A DNA stretch of 64,000 nt from Setophaga petechia (taxonomy: Eukaryota; Chordata; Aves; Passeriformes; Parulidae). Shown piece by piece: positions 13,201 to 26,003 of the stretch; the first letter of the stretch is position 1, and each line of letters starts with the position of its first letter. Below the pieces are notes generated by a model. That model had not been told where the DNA came from. It did not search any database and was given only the letters and a program-made list of their open reading frames with translations. The translations under genes were made by a program, and so were the position numbers. The DNA lies in NCBI GenBank assembly GCA_024362935.1, contig JANCRA010000003.1, forward strand, positions 36,145,291 to 36,209,290, given 5' to 3'.

Positions 13201-16200
13201 GATGACCTCTGAAATAACAGCAGAAATTTTTAAAGCTAAACAAATACGTCTCAGGCCATTAAACTAGAGAGAAGTGAGGTCTGACACATTTGATTCCAGA
13301 AGGAATTTCTGAAATAGTAAAAGTGAAAAAAATAGGTGGCGCAAAACACATTCTAACACTAAAACTGATTTCATTGTGGGCTTCTGGGGATGAAACTCTC
13401 CAGCTTTAATTAGCATCAAACTTAACTGTCTTGTATTTCAAACCTGAATATTAATTAGTGATGCCCTTGGGGTAATCAACCCTTGTGGATCTCTGAGAAA
13501 AATGAACTGATTAGTAGATTGACCTTGAGAGTTCCAATGGAAGATGATGAAAATTCAGATTGTTCAACTGTGCTGTACTGTAGGCTTAACTTAGTGTAAA
13601 CTAGTGAATTGGGAAACCCAAAGGAAGAAGGAGAAACACTTAATGAGGAGGTTAGTTACAAAAGATGCCATTCATTTTTCCACTTAAAAATGCAAACTCT
13701 TATTGCTTTGCATTCAAGCCATGAATGGAAGTTCATCTTGAAATACTTTCAGAAGAATCTGACTTCAATTGTATGAATCCTTAAAAAAGTTCTCTGAAAC
13801 ATATCTCAATCATTTCAAGTTTAATTTTTGCTGCTTTGCAGCAAGCAGTTGATGTTTTCAGGAAATGGAAATTTTGGAAAAAAAATGGAGGGACACCTAG
13901 TGAAGTACACCACCATATCTGGAGTCAGGAAAATCTGCCTGTAGCTCTCTCACCATGCTATGGATTCTTTGTTAGAGTCTTCTTCTCCCTTTGTCAATAG
14001 TTGTGTAAATCTGGAAAAATTAAATGTGTCTCCTTGCCTTTTCTGAGTAGGAATGAAGAATAAAAATCTCCATTGTCCATGATACCTTGTGATCTGTTGA
14101 TCTCTGAGATGCTCAGAATGCAAAGAAAAACTTCAAAAAGTTTCTATCCCTTCTTAGCCTTTTGCATTAAATTTTGCTGCTTCTCCTTGCTAAAGCCTCT
14201 TTCTTATATAACAGTTTATCCTTGAATAACTGTGTTATGCCATTTCCAACTTTCTTGTCCTCCAAGTACATCTTACAAAATGGAACACCTCCTCTTTGTT
14301 GTGCCTTTCAACATCCTGAAGCCTCATCTAAGAATTCCACTGCATAGGCACATGACCCAAAGTTGCCATTCAAATGTGCTTTTCAGTTTTGATTTCCCAA
14401 AAGTGATCAGAAGATGTGAAAGTGTCATTATTGCAAAGCCGTAGGTTTGTATTTCAAAGCACATTTGAAGCTAGATAAGCTGTAAAAAGTACTTTAGGCA
14501 ATGAAAGAATCTCAGGCTTACACGGTAAAATAGAAAAGATAAGTAGTGATGTGCTCTTGGCACATAGGTGGTCCGGATTTTTGTTTTATTGTTATTGTGG
14601 GGTAAAATCAGATAACATGATGATGTGCATTCCCTAATAGAAGTTTCTAATATAGGACATATAGTGATACTGAAGGGTAGATAAGAGAATTCTAACCTCT
14701 GTAAAACTCATTGATGTCATCTTGCCCCTAAGAACAAGTCAAACAAAAGGCATCTATTTATAGCACTTTGAGAAAATTTGATACCAGTTGAAGGTGCTAG
14801 CTTTTCTTGATATCCTTGAAGACTCAGACTTCTCAGTTTGTCACTTCAGGTATAGTGGAGCTTGAAGCAGTCAGAAGAAGTAGCCTGCTAAGGTACCTCC
14901 TGAAGGATATGGGCTATTCGCACCACCTTCCTCCTTCAGAAGAAATCTCCAGTGCAAGAGCCACCAGAGGAATTGTTTAGTGTCAGCTTGCTGTCATGAT
15001 TCAGTGAAAATAACATATGTGTTCAGACTGAGGCTTGTTGACAGTAAGAACAGGAATGTCTGCTGCTGAATGAACCAGAAGTCAAATCTCAGAGAAGACT
15101 ACATGATGGTCAGATTGTGGTGTAGCATGAAGAACCGGGAATGGTTTTAGATAGATGCAGCAGGTGGATCAGAAATCAGAACAAAAGGGGCCATGGCATA
15201 GGCCACATCCCATTATTGCCTGACTTTGCAAAGGCAGAGAGGCCCAGAGAGTGGGAGCTGGGCTGTAGGTGGTGGTTGCTGTAGAGGATAAGCGTGAATG
15301 ATTCCCCACCAAAAGTCTGTGGGTCCATCAGTTTAGATGCAAAATCTTGCCTAGTCAGGACTCTTCCATGTGTGTTTTGTTCTAGCTCTCCTTGGACCAA
15401 TTTCCTGGGACCACATTTTCTCTGTAAGTGATGCTTCAGAAAGAGTGATCCTAGTGCAGCAAAGACTGCCTTGGTAAAGTGCAAATTAACTGAAATTGAC
15501 ACCTCTGTTGCCATAGCTAAACTATTTTTGGTACTCAATGTAGTTTTTCTCAGCCAGCTAAGGTTTTGTATGCTACATTGAATTCAGCAGAGTACAAATA
15601 TACCTGCCACATAATTAGAACTAGATTTGGAATATCAGAATGCATTGAACATTCTGGGATGGTGATTTTAGTCCTTTGTACCACTGAATGTCTGCCAAAT
15701 TTAAACTTAATGTTAGACCATTCCATTACATAGTGTTAACAAAGTCAGAAATAATCTAAATAAACTGGGTAAGAGACTGTAATTAACATGATGTAGACTG
15801 AATTTAAAATTTTCTTTCCTTCTCAAGTTTATACATCTTCCTGCTCTGCTTGTAAGTGTTTTCAGAGAGAAGTCGCATTTTTTCTGTGTGTGACATTAAT
15901 ACAGGGACTCCAAACCCACTGGAATACCTCACAGAAGCACTGAAAGTCTATTGGCTTATAAAGAAACACAACACTTTTGGACCCAGACATCCTGACTGCT
16001 AAAGCTGGCAGCACTCTGAGAGGGATGTGGTGCCTGGAGCATGGGAAGCAGCTGTGAAGAGATGAGTAGAACAGTGGGGGGTGGCTGTGGACTAAAAAGC
16101 CAAGTTGTGGAGGAGCACAGTTCTGCTAATCAAACAACTAGTGTGTCTCTGAGTAAAATTTAAGGAAGAAAGGAACTGCAGAAAAATGAGAAACTAATTC

Positions 16201-16882
16201 TTGCTAACATCTAACAGCTAACATTGCTGTGTCTACTTATTTCAACCAGCATTTTATAATTTCTCAATTCAGAAATAGATCTGTGTTTTGCTAAAAATCT
16301 GGAGCAATAAGGTGGAAGCTCAAATGACTTTCTCATAAAGTGCCTTTAATTCCTTCATGGCAGAGGTCCTGATTACTACATATTGTGGCAGTAGCTACTG
16401 TGAAAATTGCTTGTGGTTAGCTGTAGTTAAAGTAAAACCATTTGTTTCAAGTATGCTGACAAGCATCTACATTTACAATGGATTTATAAAATCTGGACCT
16501 TGGTCTAAGGAGCATCAAAGATCAGAGGGCCTAGGAAATCCTACAGCAGGTCCCAGCAGCAGGCTGGGCTCAGTGATGGGGCAGTGGTAGGGGCTCAGTG
16601 CCATCATGCAATTAGTGCAGGGTCAGGCTTTTCCATGGTGACCTGTGGATCAGCACTTCCTTCTGTGCACCTAGTACAGGACTATAATTTCATACCACTG
16701 TTTTTATGGTCCAGAACTATCTCCCATTCTGTTGCTCTTAAAAGCCATAGTCACTTTTAGGATACTGGATCTCTGCCTGGTCTGGTCTTTCTAAAATTTC
16801 CTCTTCATCTAAAACTTTGACCCATAGGATCTCAATATCCTTCAAGTTGTTGTGTTTTATTTTTCTACTTATTTATATTCTT
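7243..16882. other. Gene-free stretch with a few homeodomain-site-rich patches
   Basis: No exon or transposable element is recognised. The longest frame is 120 codons on the minus strand (15176-15538) and resembles nothing known. There is a 15-nt odd palindrome at 9156-9170. Two AT-rich patches without simple repeats look like possible non-coding conserved sequence. At 12465-12620 a 14-bp palindrome ATTAAATATTTAAT lies at 12469-12482. At 13370-13490 several TTAATTAG-type motifs occur. Both rest on appearance only, since no comparison between species was possible. Confidence 0.5.
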
Positions 16883-16963
16883 AGGGGGTTTTAAGATTTT
16901 TTTTAATTTTTTTTTTTTAATTTTTCCCCTGGGGGAAGTAGGAGAGAGGGAGAAAAAAAAATC
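16883..16963. repeat. Low-complexity T-rich then A/G-rich tract
   Basis: A long T-rich run, broken only by short AA interruptions, leads into CCCCTGGGGG near 16926-16935. A purine-only stretch ending in A9 follows. The T-tract and A-tract can pair across the CCCC/GGGG centre, giving a loose inverted repeat. This kind of tract changes quickly by slippage, and its length may be unreliable in an assembly. Confidence 0.7.
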
Positions 16964-19900
16964 TACCCTTGATCAGAAGTGTTGTCAAACTAATTTTTGC
17001 CATAAGTTGCTGGCAAACTACTAATTTTTGATTACTCTGTTGCTTTGTTAAGGCAGTGGTGGTACTCCACTTAAGATAGATGCATTAGGAAAAATGCATC
17101 TAGCCATCATGTTCCAACCACAAATAAAAGTCCTAAAATGCTGCAAGACTCCTGGATTTAAAACAACATTCAGGATAGCATAGGCAGGCAGACTGGCTGC
17201 TTCTGCACTGTCTCCTGTCAGGTTAACAATTAGTTAATTGTGCTAATTACAATGTTCATTAAGCAATCCCAGGTGGCAGGTTTACCCTTCCTATCCATAT
17301 CACTCAAACATTCTGAATAGGATTTCATGCACAAGTGGACGTAATGGCACTTTCTGTCTGTCTTGCACACAGACATGGTAGCGTGAGTGATATCCAACCT
17401 CCCATGTCATGTACTTCAGCTTCATCTGGGATTACTACCTGGCCTCATTTCAAAGAGAAGAATGGCATTGTTCTGTTACAAAAATGCTGCTCTGTTTTGG
17501 TTGTTAACTTCTACATGCTTTGCCCAGTAGAATAAAGATGTTTGGTTTCATGAGAATTATGCCATTAATAATACATGTGACTTACAAAGAAACAGTGATT
17601 TACATGTCCAGAGTATCGTACAAACAGAAATGCATAATGATTTGTATAGCCATAATCTCAGAAATAAGAGCCAGGAAGGATGTATTAGGCTCCAATAACC
17701 AGTTCTTTCCATTCTGCTTTCTGGGTGGCTGCAACTACTTGTTTAAAGCAAATCATCCGAGTTCCATGTTTTTGCTGGGGTACCCCACTGACTCCTGCTT
17801 CTCTAGACACCAATTAACATTTGTGGAGTTCTGGGATTATGGTGCACTCTCATCTCATCTTCTCCCCAAGAAAGCAAAATACATCAGGCTTTTTCTCCAA
17901 GATTCTGCTTTGTACTTCTACCTAATCAATATCTTTACTCATATTTCAGGTAAAAATCCCCTGCTTTCTCTATGCTTTTATCTCTCCAGGTTTTTTTTTC
18001 TCATCTCTTCTGCTTTAACTTCAAGGTAATGCAGTACATTGGTTTGAAGCACTGGCTGTAACAGGTAATGTGGATTGTATTTCTGACTGAGTTATTTTGA
18101 GATGAAAGAAAGAAAGAAGGTGTCCCTAATTCCGAGTCCTAGATCATTGAAAGTTGCAATTGTCAGCTAAAAGACACTGTACATACAGAGTGCTGCTGCA
18201 GGCACTCATCCAGCTCCTCTATATGGCTCTCCCTATATTTTATTTTCTTCTGTTAGCATGATTTGTTTGATTCTCTAGATGTTCTTCAGTCTGTAAAGCC
18301 TTTTGTGATGCATTAACCTGAATGATGCTTCATGAACTTCATGATGATGATTCCAATAAAATTGTGGAAATGCACTACATGATCCAGCCTGTGGGACACA
18401 GACACTACTTTTAATTTCCTTTCTGATGCAAAGGAAAAGACCATGTGTGATTTCCAAGCACTCTGTGCACTTTTCTCTCTTTCTGAGGCCCATGTTTCTT
18501 ATCTCAGTGAAATATCCATGCCATAATGGTGAACACTGTGCAGACAGATTTCCTTTTGAATACATTGCAGAAAGGACTTTTAACAAAGCCTCTCAGATGA
18601 TGCCTAGAAGAAACTGTGCAAAAAGCTATTCTATTTGAAGATGTTATACAAATTCTCTGGCAAGTGTATCATATGAATGCTTCTATAGGGAATTTTGGAA
18701 GGGTAACCAAAATGCAATCCTACATAGAGCTAGGAGAATAATCAAAATCTGAAGTGCCTTTTCTCTTTCATTCCTTAAACAATGGTTTTGCTCTTTTTCT
18801 GGCTTTTATGGAAACTGCAGGAAAGCCCTTGAGAAAGTCTCATCAGAACAAGATGCTAATTCCTGCCAATTTTAATGTTTTCTTCATAAGGCATTGACTA
18901 GAACAATTAATTTAGGGTTTCAGCGTACTTCCTGGACCATTACAGAGAGTTCTGCACATGGGTAGTTGAAAATTGCTGCATGGAATAAGTTTTGGTCTTG
19001 GTGTGTGGTTCAGCTTTACGGAACCAAACATTTTGAGTTGAGCTGGTGGATAGTCCAGGCCCTGCTCTGTGCTAAGCTCTGAATCACATGAGGCACTAAA
19101 AGTTCACAGTGCGTTGACTTCAAGAAGAAACTCTGAGGTCTTGCCAGGACATCTTGTCTTGATGAAAGGACACTTTTTCTGGCCAGTGTTTCAAAGTCCT
19201 TTTCTCCCCCATGCAGTTTTCCTTTTAACTGTTTTTTTCTTTTTTCCCCTTAGTGTTTCGGATGCACTTTCATTTTTCTTTTAGCAGATTTTTAATTATC
19301 CTGGTGCCATACTGAGATGTGGCTGAGATGAAGACTCTAGCTGGTTTTGAGTCACATCTGCAAATCTTGTAGGTACAATCTCTATGGTAACTGACCCATG
19401 TGGGATAGAAGAAAAAATGCCGAAAACTAAAGGTTAATTGCTGTTTTGTTTATACATGTTTTGTGCAACTCCAGTGTTGCAAATTAGGTATCCAATTAGA
19501 ATATGGATATTAACAGATTGAGCATCTTTTTTGTTTCTTGGACACCTGCAGAACTACTTGAAGCACAGTAGAAATACTTTAGAAATAACAATTTCTTTTT
19601 ATACAATCTTGTGCAGGGAGGGATTGTATCCCAGTCAACTCTTTTTTAAAAGGGGGAAGGAAGGTATTTGCCACTGCAGAGGGAAACCTTTTTCTTCATA
19701 TAATAGAAAAGATCTACCTGTCATTCCTCCCCTGTCCAGAAGAAGAATAGCTTTGTGTGGTCATTGTTCTATCAGGACACCTAGAGAAAAAGCACAAGGA
19801 AAAAGCAACTAACTAAACAAATCAACAGATGAAATTTCTCTCATGTCACCCATGACAAGCTAATGTTCTGTACAAGGTTTTGGAAATACTTTTGCTCTTC

Positions 19901-20249
19901 AATGTGTACACAGTGGTCCTCAAATGAAATAGCTCAGTTCTTTAAAAATGTACTGTCAAAGTGTCTGGTTTCTCTTTCAGGGGATTTCCTAGATTCATTT
20001 AAGAAAGTAAAACATTAATTCAAATTAAGAAATGAAAGTCTTGCTGACTAGTTTTCTCTCCTTACAGTATTTTCTGTCCCTGTGAAAAGGCTTAAAAAGT
20101 ACATTGCTGTGTACTTTCTAAGTAAGGGTTAAGGGTTAACTTGAAAGGGTATCACTTGAAAGAATACTGTTTTAAAAAAAAATTTCTTTTTACTTTTCAT
20201 GGGCAAATGTTATAGACTCCATTCCTATATGAATGTGTAGAGAGACACA
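16964..20249. other. Gene-free stretch containing the longest, probably meaningless, reading frame
   Basis: The longest open frame in the window lies here on the plus strand at 17520-18029 (169 codons). It opens with TTG, is T-rich and therefore rich in Phe, Leu and Ile, and shows no family motif I recognise. I regard it as a chance frame. The patch 17215-17300 contains a GTTAAC and at least three TAAT-core motifs (17227-17249) within about 30 bp, in sequence free of simple repeats. It could be a regulatory element, but this is weak. Confidence 0.5.
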
Positions 20250-20303
20250 CATCTGTGTGGTGAAATATTTAACACACATTTCATCTGTGGTGAAATATTT
20301 AAC
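20250..20303. repeat. Imperfect tandem duplication, about 22-24 bp unit
   Basis: The copy at 20250-20273 and the copy at 20282-20303 both read CATCTG...GTGGTGAAATATTTAAC. The second copy lacks one TG of the first. The spacing of about 31 bp and the near-identity point to a local duplication by slippage. Confidence 0.8.
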
Positions 20304-22018
20304 CTGATTTACTGAAATACTGAGACAACTGGTAATTATGGATTATAGTCAGTTTAAAGATGGGACTGCCCGATATGAATTATAATTTTATTTTCTCAAG
20401 TGTGTGCTTTTGGGCTGTGCTGCTTATGAAAATACTCTTTCATCTTTTTTAGTATGTCCATCTTTTTCATTAGGCTGTTTGAGACTGCTATTTTTGGCTT
20501 TCCATGAATCCAGTAAAACCTGCTTAGAAAAACTTGTATCTTTTTTGCACTTACACACACCAAAGTGACTCTCATGGGGGACACATTTGTTATCTTTCTA
20601 CATGAGCATGGAAATTTCTAGTAACTTGTCATTATTTTATTCATTCTGTAGGAAGAAATGTTTCTGCATAACCTTTTTAGCAATTAAAATTCTCCCAACA
20701 GTTCTTAATGGACTCTGGGAAGGTCTCTCCTCTCATAGATCTTAGCAGAGTGAATTAATCTGTGTTCAAACAAAATTAGAGATGTAATTACTATAACCTT
20801 TAAGAAAATAATTATGTTCCTAACACAATCATCCATGTTTTGGGACCATATTGCAAAGTCTTGTGGCCCCTGTTGCAGACTGAGTTTTTTTCCTCATACT
20901 CCCTAACAGAATAGAAAAATTAGACTTTTGAGTCCCTTGAGTGCAAACCAGTGACCTTTGGGTTCACAGTGAAACATTTGGTATTTCTGGCTCTGTATTT
21001 GTTACTGTTTTGGGAATTGCAACTCAGAACCTGTGAATGATATTCTGAGTGAAGGAAATCTGCTTAAATTGAATGAAGAAAAAGTTTCTAGGGATGCTCA
21101 GGTCTAATACTTTTCTAAACAGTAAAATATTTGCCATTTGTTTATGTCAGTAAAATGAGAAATATTATGACACATCAGATGCTTGGAAAATATTATCTTT
21201 CACCATACATTTCTGAAAAAATGTGATAAAATGTCCTGGAGGTCTAGATGTATTGCCATTCTGTATTTCTAAATTAAATCTGCTCATCTGACAAATACAA
21301 AAAATGTTTTTATTTAAAACTAAGTCCTAAATCTTCAAGGCTGCCTGCATGCTACTAACCAGAAAAACTCAACTTTTTGAGTAAGGCAGTATTATTAATG
21401 ATCTATGTGCTAGCTTCTTCACAAACATCTAAGTCCTGCATGATTATCAAAAATAAAGAGAAATAAATGGTTTCAGTCTGCAGAATCAGCAAAATGCTAC
21501 ATATTGACGTTAGAAACTGAATGGAAATGATGGCCAACTTGATTTGTGTACAATGAATATTCATCATAGCATTTAAATAATGTTGGAAAATGCTATCAGT
21601 CTAAAAATTCAAGTCTAAAAAAATGCAACATGGGATAAATTTTAGCAACGCCCTTAAATCCTTCCTATTTTTGATATCTCACTGTGCTGGTATCCAGTGT
21701 TTACTCAAATAAATCTGTACAGGACTAGCTGTGATTTTTAGAAACAACTCAATCTTATCTATATGGTTTTAGCAAACACATAAAGTACATATGCACTTAC
21801 ATCTTGTACTTACATGGATAAAATGCTTGGGTACTGTGTTACGAGGACAAGGTGCTACATCACAAGCAGTAATACAAATTTGAACACACAGGAATCAACC
21901 AGACAAATAATAGGACAGGAGACACAGTTAATGTAGCTAACAGGTACCTAGTAGCTATCCCTTGGGCACTCTGTGCTGTCTGATCCACCTGGCTGGAGAG
22001 TCACTGAGCTCCTTGAAT
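20304..22018. other. Gene-free stretch, no recognisable feature
   Basis: AT-rich unique-looking sequence. The longest reading frame is the 62-codon minus-strand frame at 20396-20584, which is unrecognised. I see no transposable element, RNA gene or tandem repeat. Confidence 0.55.
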
Positions 22019-22086
22019 TGAGATCCACACAGAATCTGGACTGTCCTACAAGGTATGTAGAGAGTTCAGATTCTGTGTGGATCTCA
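22019..22086. repeat. Near-perfect 68-nt hairpin (inverted repeat)
   Basis: The arms 22019-22038 and 22067-22086 are exact reverse complements over 20 bp. Position 22039 (G) then faces 22066 (T), a wobble in RNA, and 22040-22042 (ACT) pairs with 22063-22065 (AGT). The stem is therefore 24 positions with one non-Watson-Crick pair and a 20-nt loop (22043-22062). The size suits a microRNA precursor or hairpin-siRNA source. However, such uninterrupted pairing is more typical of a young inverted duplication made by template switching during replication, because old microRNA stems usually carry bulges. I do not recognise the arm as a known microRNA, and no target-site duplication marks it as a mobile element. 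Confidence 0.9.
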
Positions 22087-23995
22087 TTGTATGGTTTCAG
22101 AAAAACTGAACACAATTGGTTTTCGTCCCATCAGCTGTTTAACTGGGTTAAAGAAATACACATTAGTAAGAAGACTCACATCCATGCTTGCTGTCCTTCT
22201 AGGATCTATGCCAAACTTGTTAAAGTCAGAAGGAGTTTGATGGGGTACTCTGCTAATCAGGCAACAGGTAAAAGCTCCTTTTGACGACACCAGAAAGAGA
22301 ATATCTAAACTTTTGAAGAATAATATAACTGCTTGATCAAATTCAAGTAGTAATTATTACATGATACCACTCGCTGCCTTGAGCAGTCATGTAACTTGTA
22401 CATATCATTTAAGAGGTGCATACCAAGATGAAGCTATTTATGCAGCTGGGTGTGTCTTTGGAGATCTTTTGGGATGACAGACATCATAAAAACTAAAGTT
22501 GAAAATGAAAATGTCCAGCGGGACCGCTGTAAAGAATGCAATTAAATGTCTTTTTATAGGTAGACGTTCTTGAGTAAAGTAGGTGATTTCACCTCTGTAC
22601 CTTATCACTAGTTGCTAACTAAACACGAACTGCTGCCCAGTTGTTATGTAAGATGCATATCAGGCTGACTACTTGCCTAAGGGTCTGAACACAGATGAAA
22701 GAGAAAGGCAGGTTTTTCTGTACACACTGGCTGTTTCTCTCTGGTGGAGGAAATGCCTAGTATGTTTTGAGTGCGACAGCTGCCTCCCATTAATAAGTAT
22801 CCACTGACAAATGCTAAAGAAATTAGCCATATGAGCCTGTTCTACCTTATTAAGAGCTTCAGGGAAGAACCTTAAAGTTATTGTAAAGATGAAAGAGGAG
22901 TGTGTTATGTATCCTGGTCACAATCTCTGAGCTGGTGGTGTGTATTATTGAAGCATTCTGTAAAGAGGCATAAATTCTCATAATTTAATAAAGAAATTAT
23001 TTTGTGGCTAGTGCATATTCTATAAGGTGGAATCAAGTAAACATCTCCTAACTTCTGTGACTTGAAAATAAAGACAGGTGAGGATACTAAGGAAGATATC
23101 CATTTCCCTCTGTGCTTTCTTTCAGATTTTTCTTGATGTTATGTCTCTGTTTTTATTTTATGATGAAATCTGTCTTTGCCCCAGAGTTTATCAGTAGTAA
23201 TGCATTTCCATAGTACTTTAAGGCTATGAACACAATAAGCATTTATTGTGGCTTAAGACATGAAGTAGTAAAGTGTCAGGATGATTATGTATTAGAGGCA
23301 AGTGAGACTCAGGGACATCTTGGGGCCATGAAGTGATGGTTCCTGAAGTTTTCCATAAGCTTATCAGAAAATCTTGTATGATCAAGGTAGGAGCAGCACT
23401 GTCCATACCAGGAGCTTTGCTTGTGCAGCTAAGGAGTGGGACAAGAGATATTCAGTCGCCCGCAGAGAGCCTTAGAACATTATTTGATGGAATCATAGAA
23501 CAAGAGGAATAATACCACTGTTACTGGACTTTTAAAAAAATCTACAGTAGCTACCATCTTGAATTATGGCCAGGATGGAGGTTGATGGGTGACTAAAGTC
23601 AATCATCTTGTGACCCTGTAAACAGTGGTCCTAAGTTACGTCCATTGAGTTCTCCTGGACCACAGCCAGAAGAACTGTGCCAGCATCTCTGTCTGAGTGG
23701 GATGCCTCTAAGAGCTTGCAAACTCTCAATTTTGCAATACTCAGAAGTACCCAAAAGCTGATGATGGGGTCTGGGCTGATACCCCACTCCTTGAGGCTCA
23801 ACTCTTGAATATTGAGAAATTCAAAGGCATTCAACATGAGTACTTCTCTGAACTTGAGGGGAACTTTTAACTGGTATGCCTTTGTACATTTACGTATGGA
23901 CATCTTTGTATCTTTGTGTGTTTGTGCGTGAATCAATTTAGGCACCCTGTACAGCATATACCGTATGTTGCTGTCTTAAACTATAGTTAAGACCC
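22087..23995. other. Gene-free stretch, no recognisable feature
   Basis: No exon, RNA gene or transposable element is recognised. Minus-strand frames at 23599-23787 and 23631-23957 (62 and 108 codons) overlap each other in different frames and match nothing I know. An AATCATAGAA string near 23490 resembles the CR1 tail for only ten bases and then diverges. Confidence 0.55.
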
Positions 23996-24345
23996 TGTTG
24001 TAACTGTAGCAAATTCTATTGAAAAATTTTGTAAACATCAAAGTAAATGATAAAGTGCTGCTAAATCCTTTCAATATATGCCATTGCCCAAGTCTGAGGA
24101 TTGGACCTAGCCACACCTAATCCTGAACAGGAGTTTGGAAAGCAAGGGGGCCAACTCTGACCCTCTTGCCTCAGTGGGAGGGTCTCCCTTACCTCTTTGT
24201 GTCCTTACCCTTTAGCATCTATAGTCCCTGTGTAAACCATTCAGAATTGACTGTAATTTTTCCTTTGTATGTTTCATCCACGTTGTAGCAATAGAGTGAA
24301 TCTTGCCATCAGACTTTGTCACACTTTCTTAAATTTGTATTAAAC
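23996..24345 (+). mobile_element. Possible old LTR (ends not defined)
   Basis: The segment starts at a TGTTGTAACTG string. It has the feel of an avian LTR, with a compact stretch of higher GC around 24090-24210 and then an A/T-rich part with ATAGAGTGAATCTTGCC followed by GACTTTGTCACA. That last arrangement resembles the U5 end of some ERVL-like LTRs. I could not find a matching target duplication or a convincing 3' border, and no internal retroviral sequence adjoins it. This is a recollection-based suspicion, and the segment may equally be unique sequence. Confidence 0.22.
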
Positions 24346-25964
24346 CTGCTTTTGTTAATATTTTTGATGATGATTCTCTAAGTGACCTAAACCACTCTTT
24401 TCATGACAGTCATAATTTTCCCAATTCCTAATTATTTTCCTGCTCTTGATAACAAGAATATGCTGTGTGTTTCTGGCTATGGTCATTAACTGTCCCATGT
24501 TGTGACAGGATTCAGGATGAGAAGAATAATGTTCTATCTTTATTGATTGATACTCTCAATTTCTTTGGCTATAGATCTTTGCACATGCTGTCAATATGCA
24601 ACCTCATAGTAGCAGCAGAATTGCATAAAAATATGTAATATGAGAAAAATTCTTGAGCTTTTCAAGAGCTGACTGAGCACAACCCTGCTCTGAGCAGTTG
24701 GTTGGACTGGAGAGCTCCAGAGATCCCTTAGAACCTGAGCTACTATATCAGTCTATATTTCTAAGACAGATTCACAATTTAAAGGAGTTAGTAAGCTTTT
24801 CTTCAGAAACTAACCACCTGTATGCCTAAGTCTGAAGTAAGTGTGAGGGACTTTGAAGTTTAGTGTATTACCAACCATAGGTCTGCATCACAATGTGTCA
24901 TGTGGCCAACTGCTTCATTTGCTCACGTCCTTAAGTATAAAATTGGGCAGAATGGCTAAGGTAAATTCAGGAAACAGGGACAACAAAGCTCACATTTTAG
25001 GAGCATAGCATTTGCAACAGGAAACATCACTGCAGTCACAAGGAAATTGAAGGAGGTTTCACTGATAGCTTTGTAAATTCAGCAGTTTGACAGGCAATCA
25101 CCTGCAGTGAAAATATAATCTGCCAGGAGGTATGTGAGTGACAGCCCTTGCTTCACGGTGAAACCTCTGACCGCAGGGAAAGACTTATGCTTGGGCCTAG
25201 ACTACGGCTGATGGCATAAGAAAAAGGACCTCCTGGAAAAGGCTTCATCATCACAGTTTTCTCATATCATATGAATCATTCAGCTTAACTTTTGTGCTGG
25301 GTAACCCCAAACACTTAGTTTAGCAGATGCTGATATAGCACCTGGTGCCCTGATTTCTTTTCAGGGAAGATGGAGAAAGGACTGGTATAGACATGGGTGA
25401 TTTACATCTCACAAGGTGCTGTGGTCTCTTGCATAAATACAACCACATAAGCATTTGTCTGGCAATAAAACATTTTCTGCTTTAAGCACACAGGTTGGTA
25501 CTGGCAGCTTTGGGTTGTTCAGCCATTTTGTAATTTATTAAGTGTTGTCAGAGCAGACATTTTGAAATACTGGTCTCTTCATCACTGGGAAGTATTTACA
25601 GCGAGATTTTCATGTGAAAATCATTCTTGATCCATTCACTAGTACTTACAGTCCCTTTGATTTTTAGGTCCAATACAAAATTATTGTTTCTTCAGGGAAT
25701 CAAGTGTGAAACTCAGACATCCCCCCTACAACCCTCTCCTGCAGAGCTGGGCACAGGTGTAAATAGGACCATAAACTAGGAGGTTATTCCTGTGCAGATT
25801 GCTTGACTGGCTAAATCTGGTACAGTGTAGTGCTAATCCATGCCTGCAGCTCTTAAAAACTATGGAGATAGAAAGAAATAGCAGTTTGTTTAATAGCAAT
25901 GATATTGCTGTTATATAGTGGCAATAATGATAATGATGGTGATTATAACAGCAACACCAACAAC
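24346..25964. other. Gene-free stretch, no recognisable feature
   Basis: Unique-looking AT-rich sequence leading into a degenerate TAA/GAT-rich run from about 25900. No reading frame, RNA gene or mobile element is supported. Confidence 0.55.
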
Positions 25965-26003
25965 ATTAGTAGTAGTAATAATAATAATAATAATAATAAT
26001 AAT
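25965..26003. repeat. (TAA)n microsatellite
   Basis: The run begins with three TAG variants of the unit and continues as about nine uninterrupted TAA units to 26003. The preceding 60 bases (GATAATGATGGTGATTATAACAG and similar) look like an older, decayed trinucleotide-rich run. It is likely polymorphic in length. Confidence 0.95.

Noticed and set aside
15176..15538. 120-codon minus-strand frame
   Set aside because: No known motif and not supported by neighbouring exons or signals.
17520..18029. Longest open frame (169 codons, plus strand)
   Set aside because: It opens with TTG, has no recognisable domain, and its hydrophobic composition follows from T-rich DNA. One such frame is unsurprising in 64 kb.
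23487..23520. AATCATAGAA string resembling a CR1 tail
   Set aside because: Only about ten bases match before divergence, which is too little to call an insertion.
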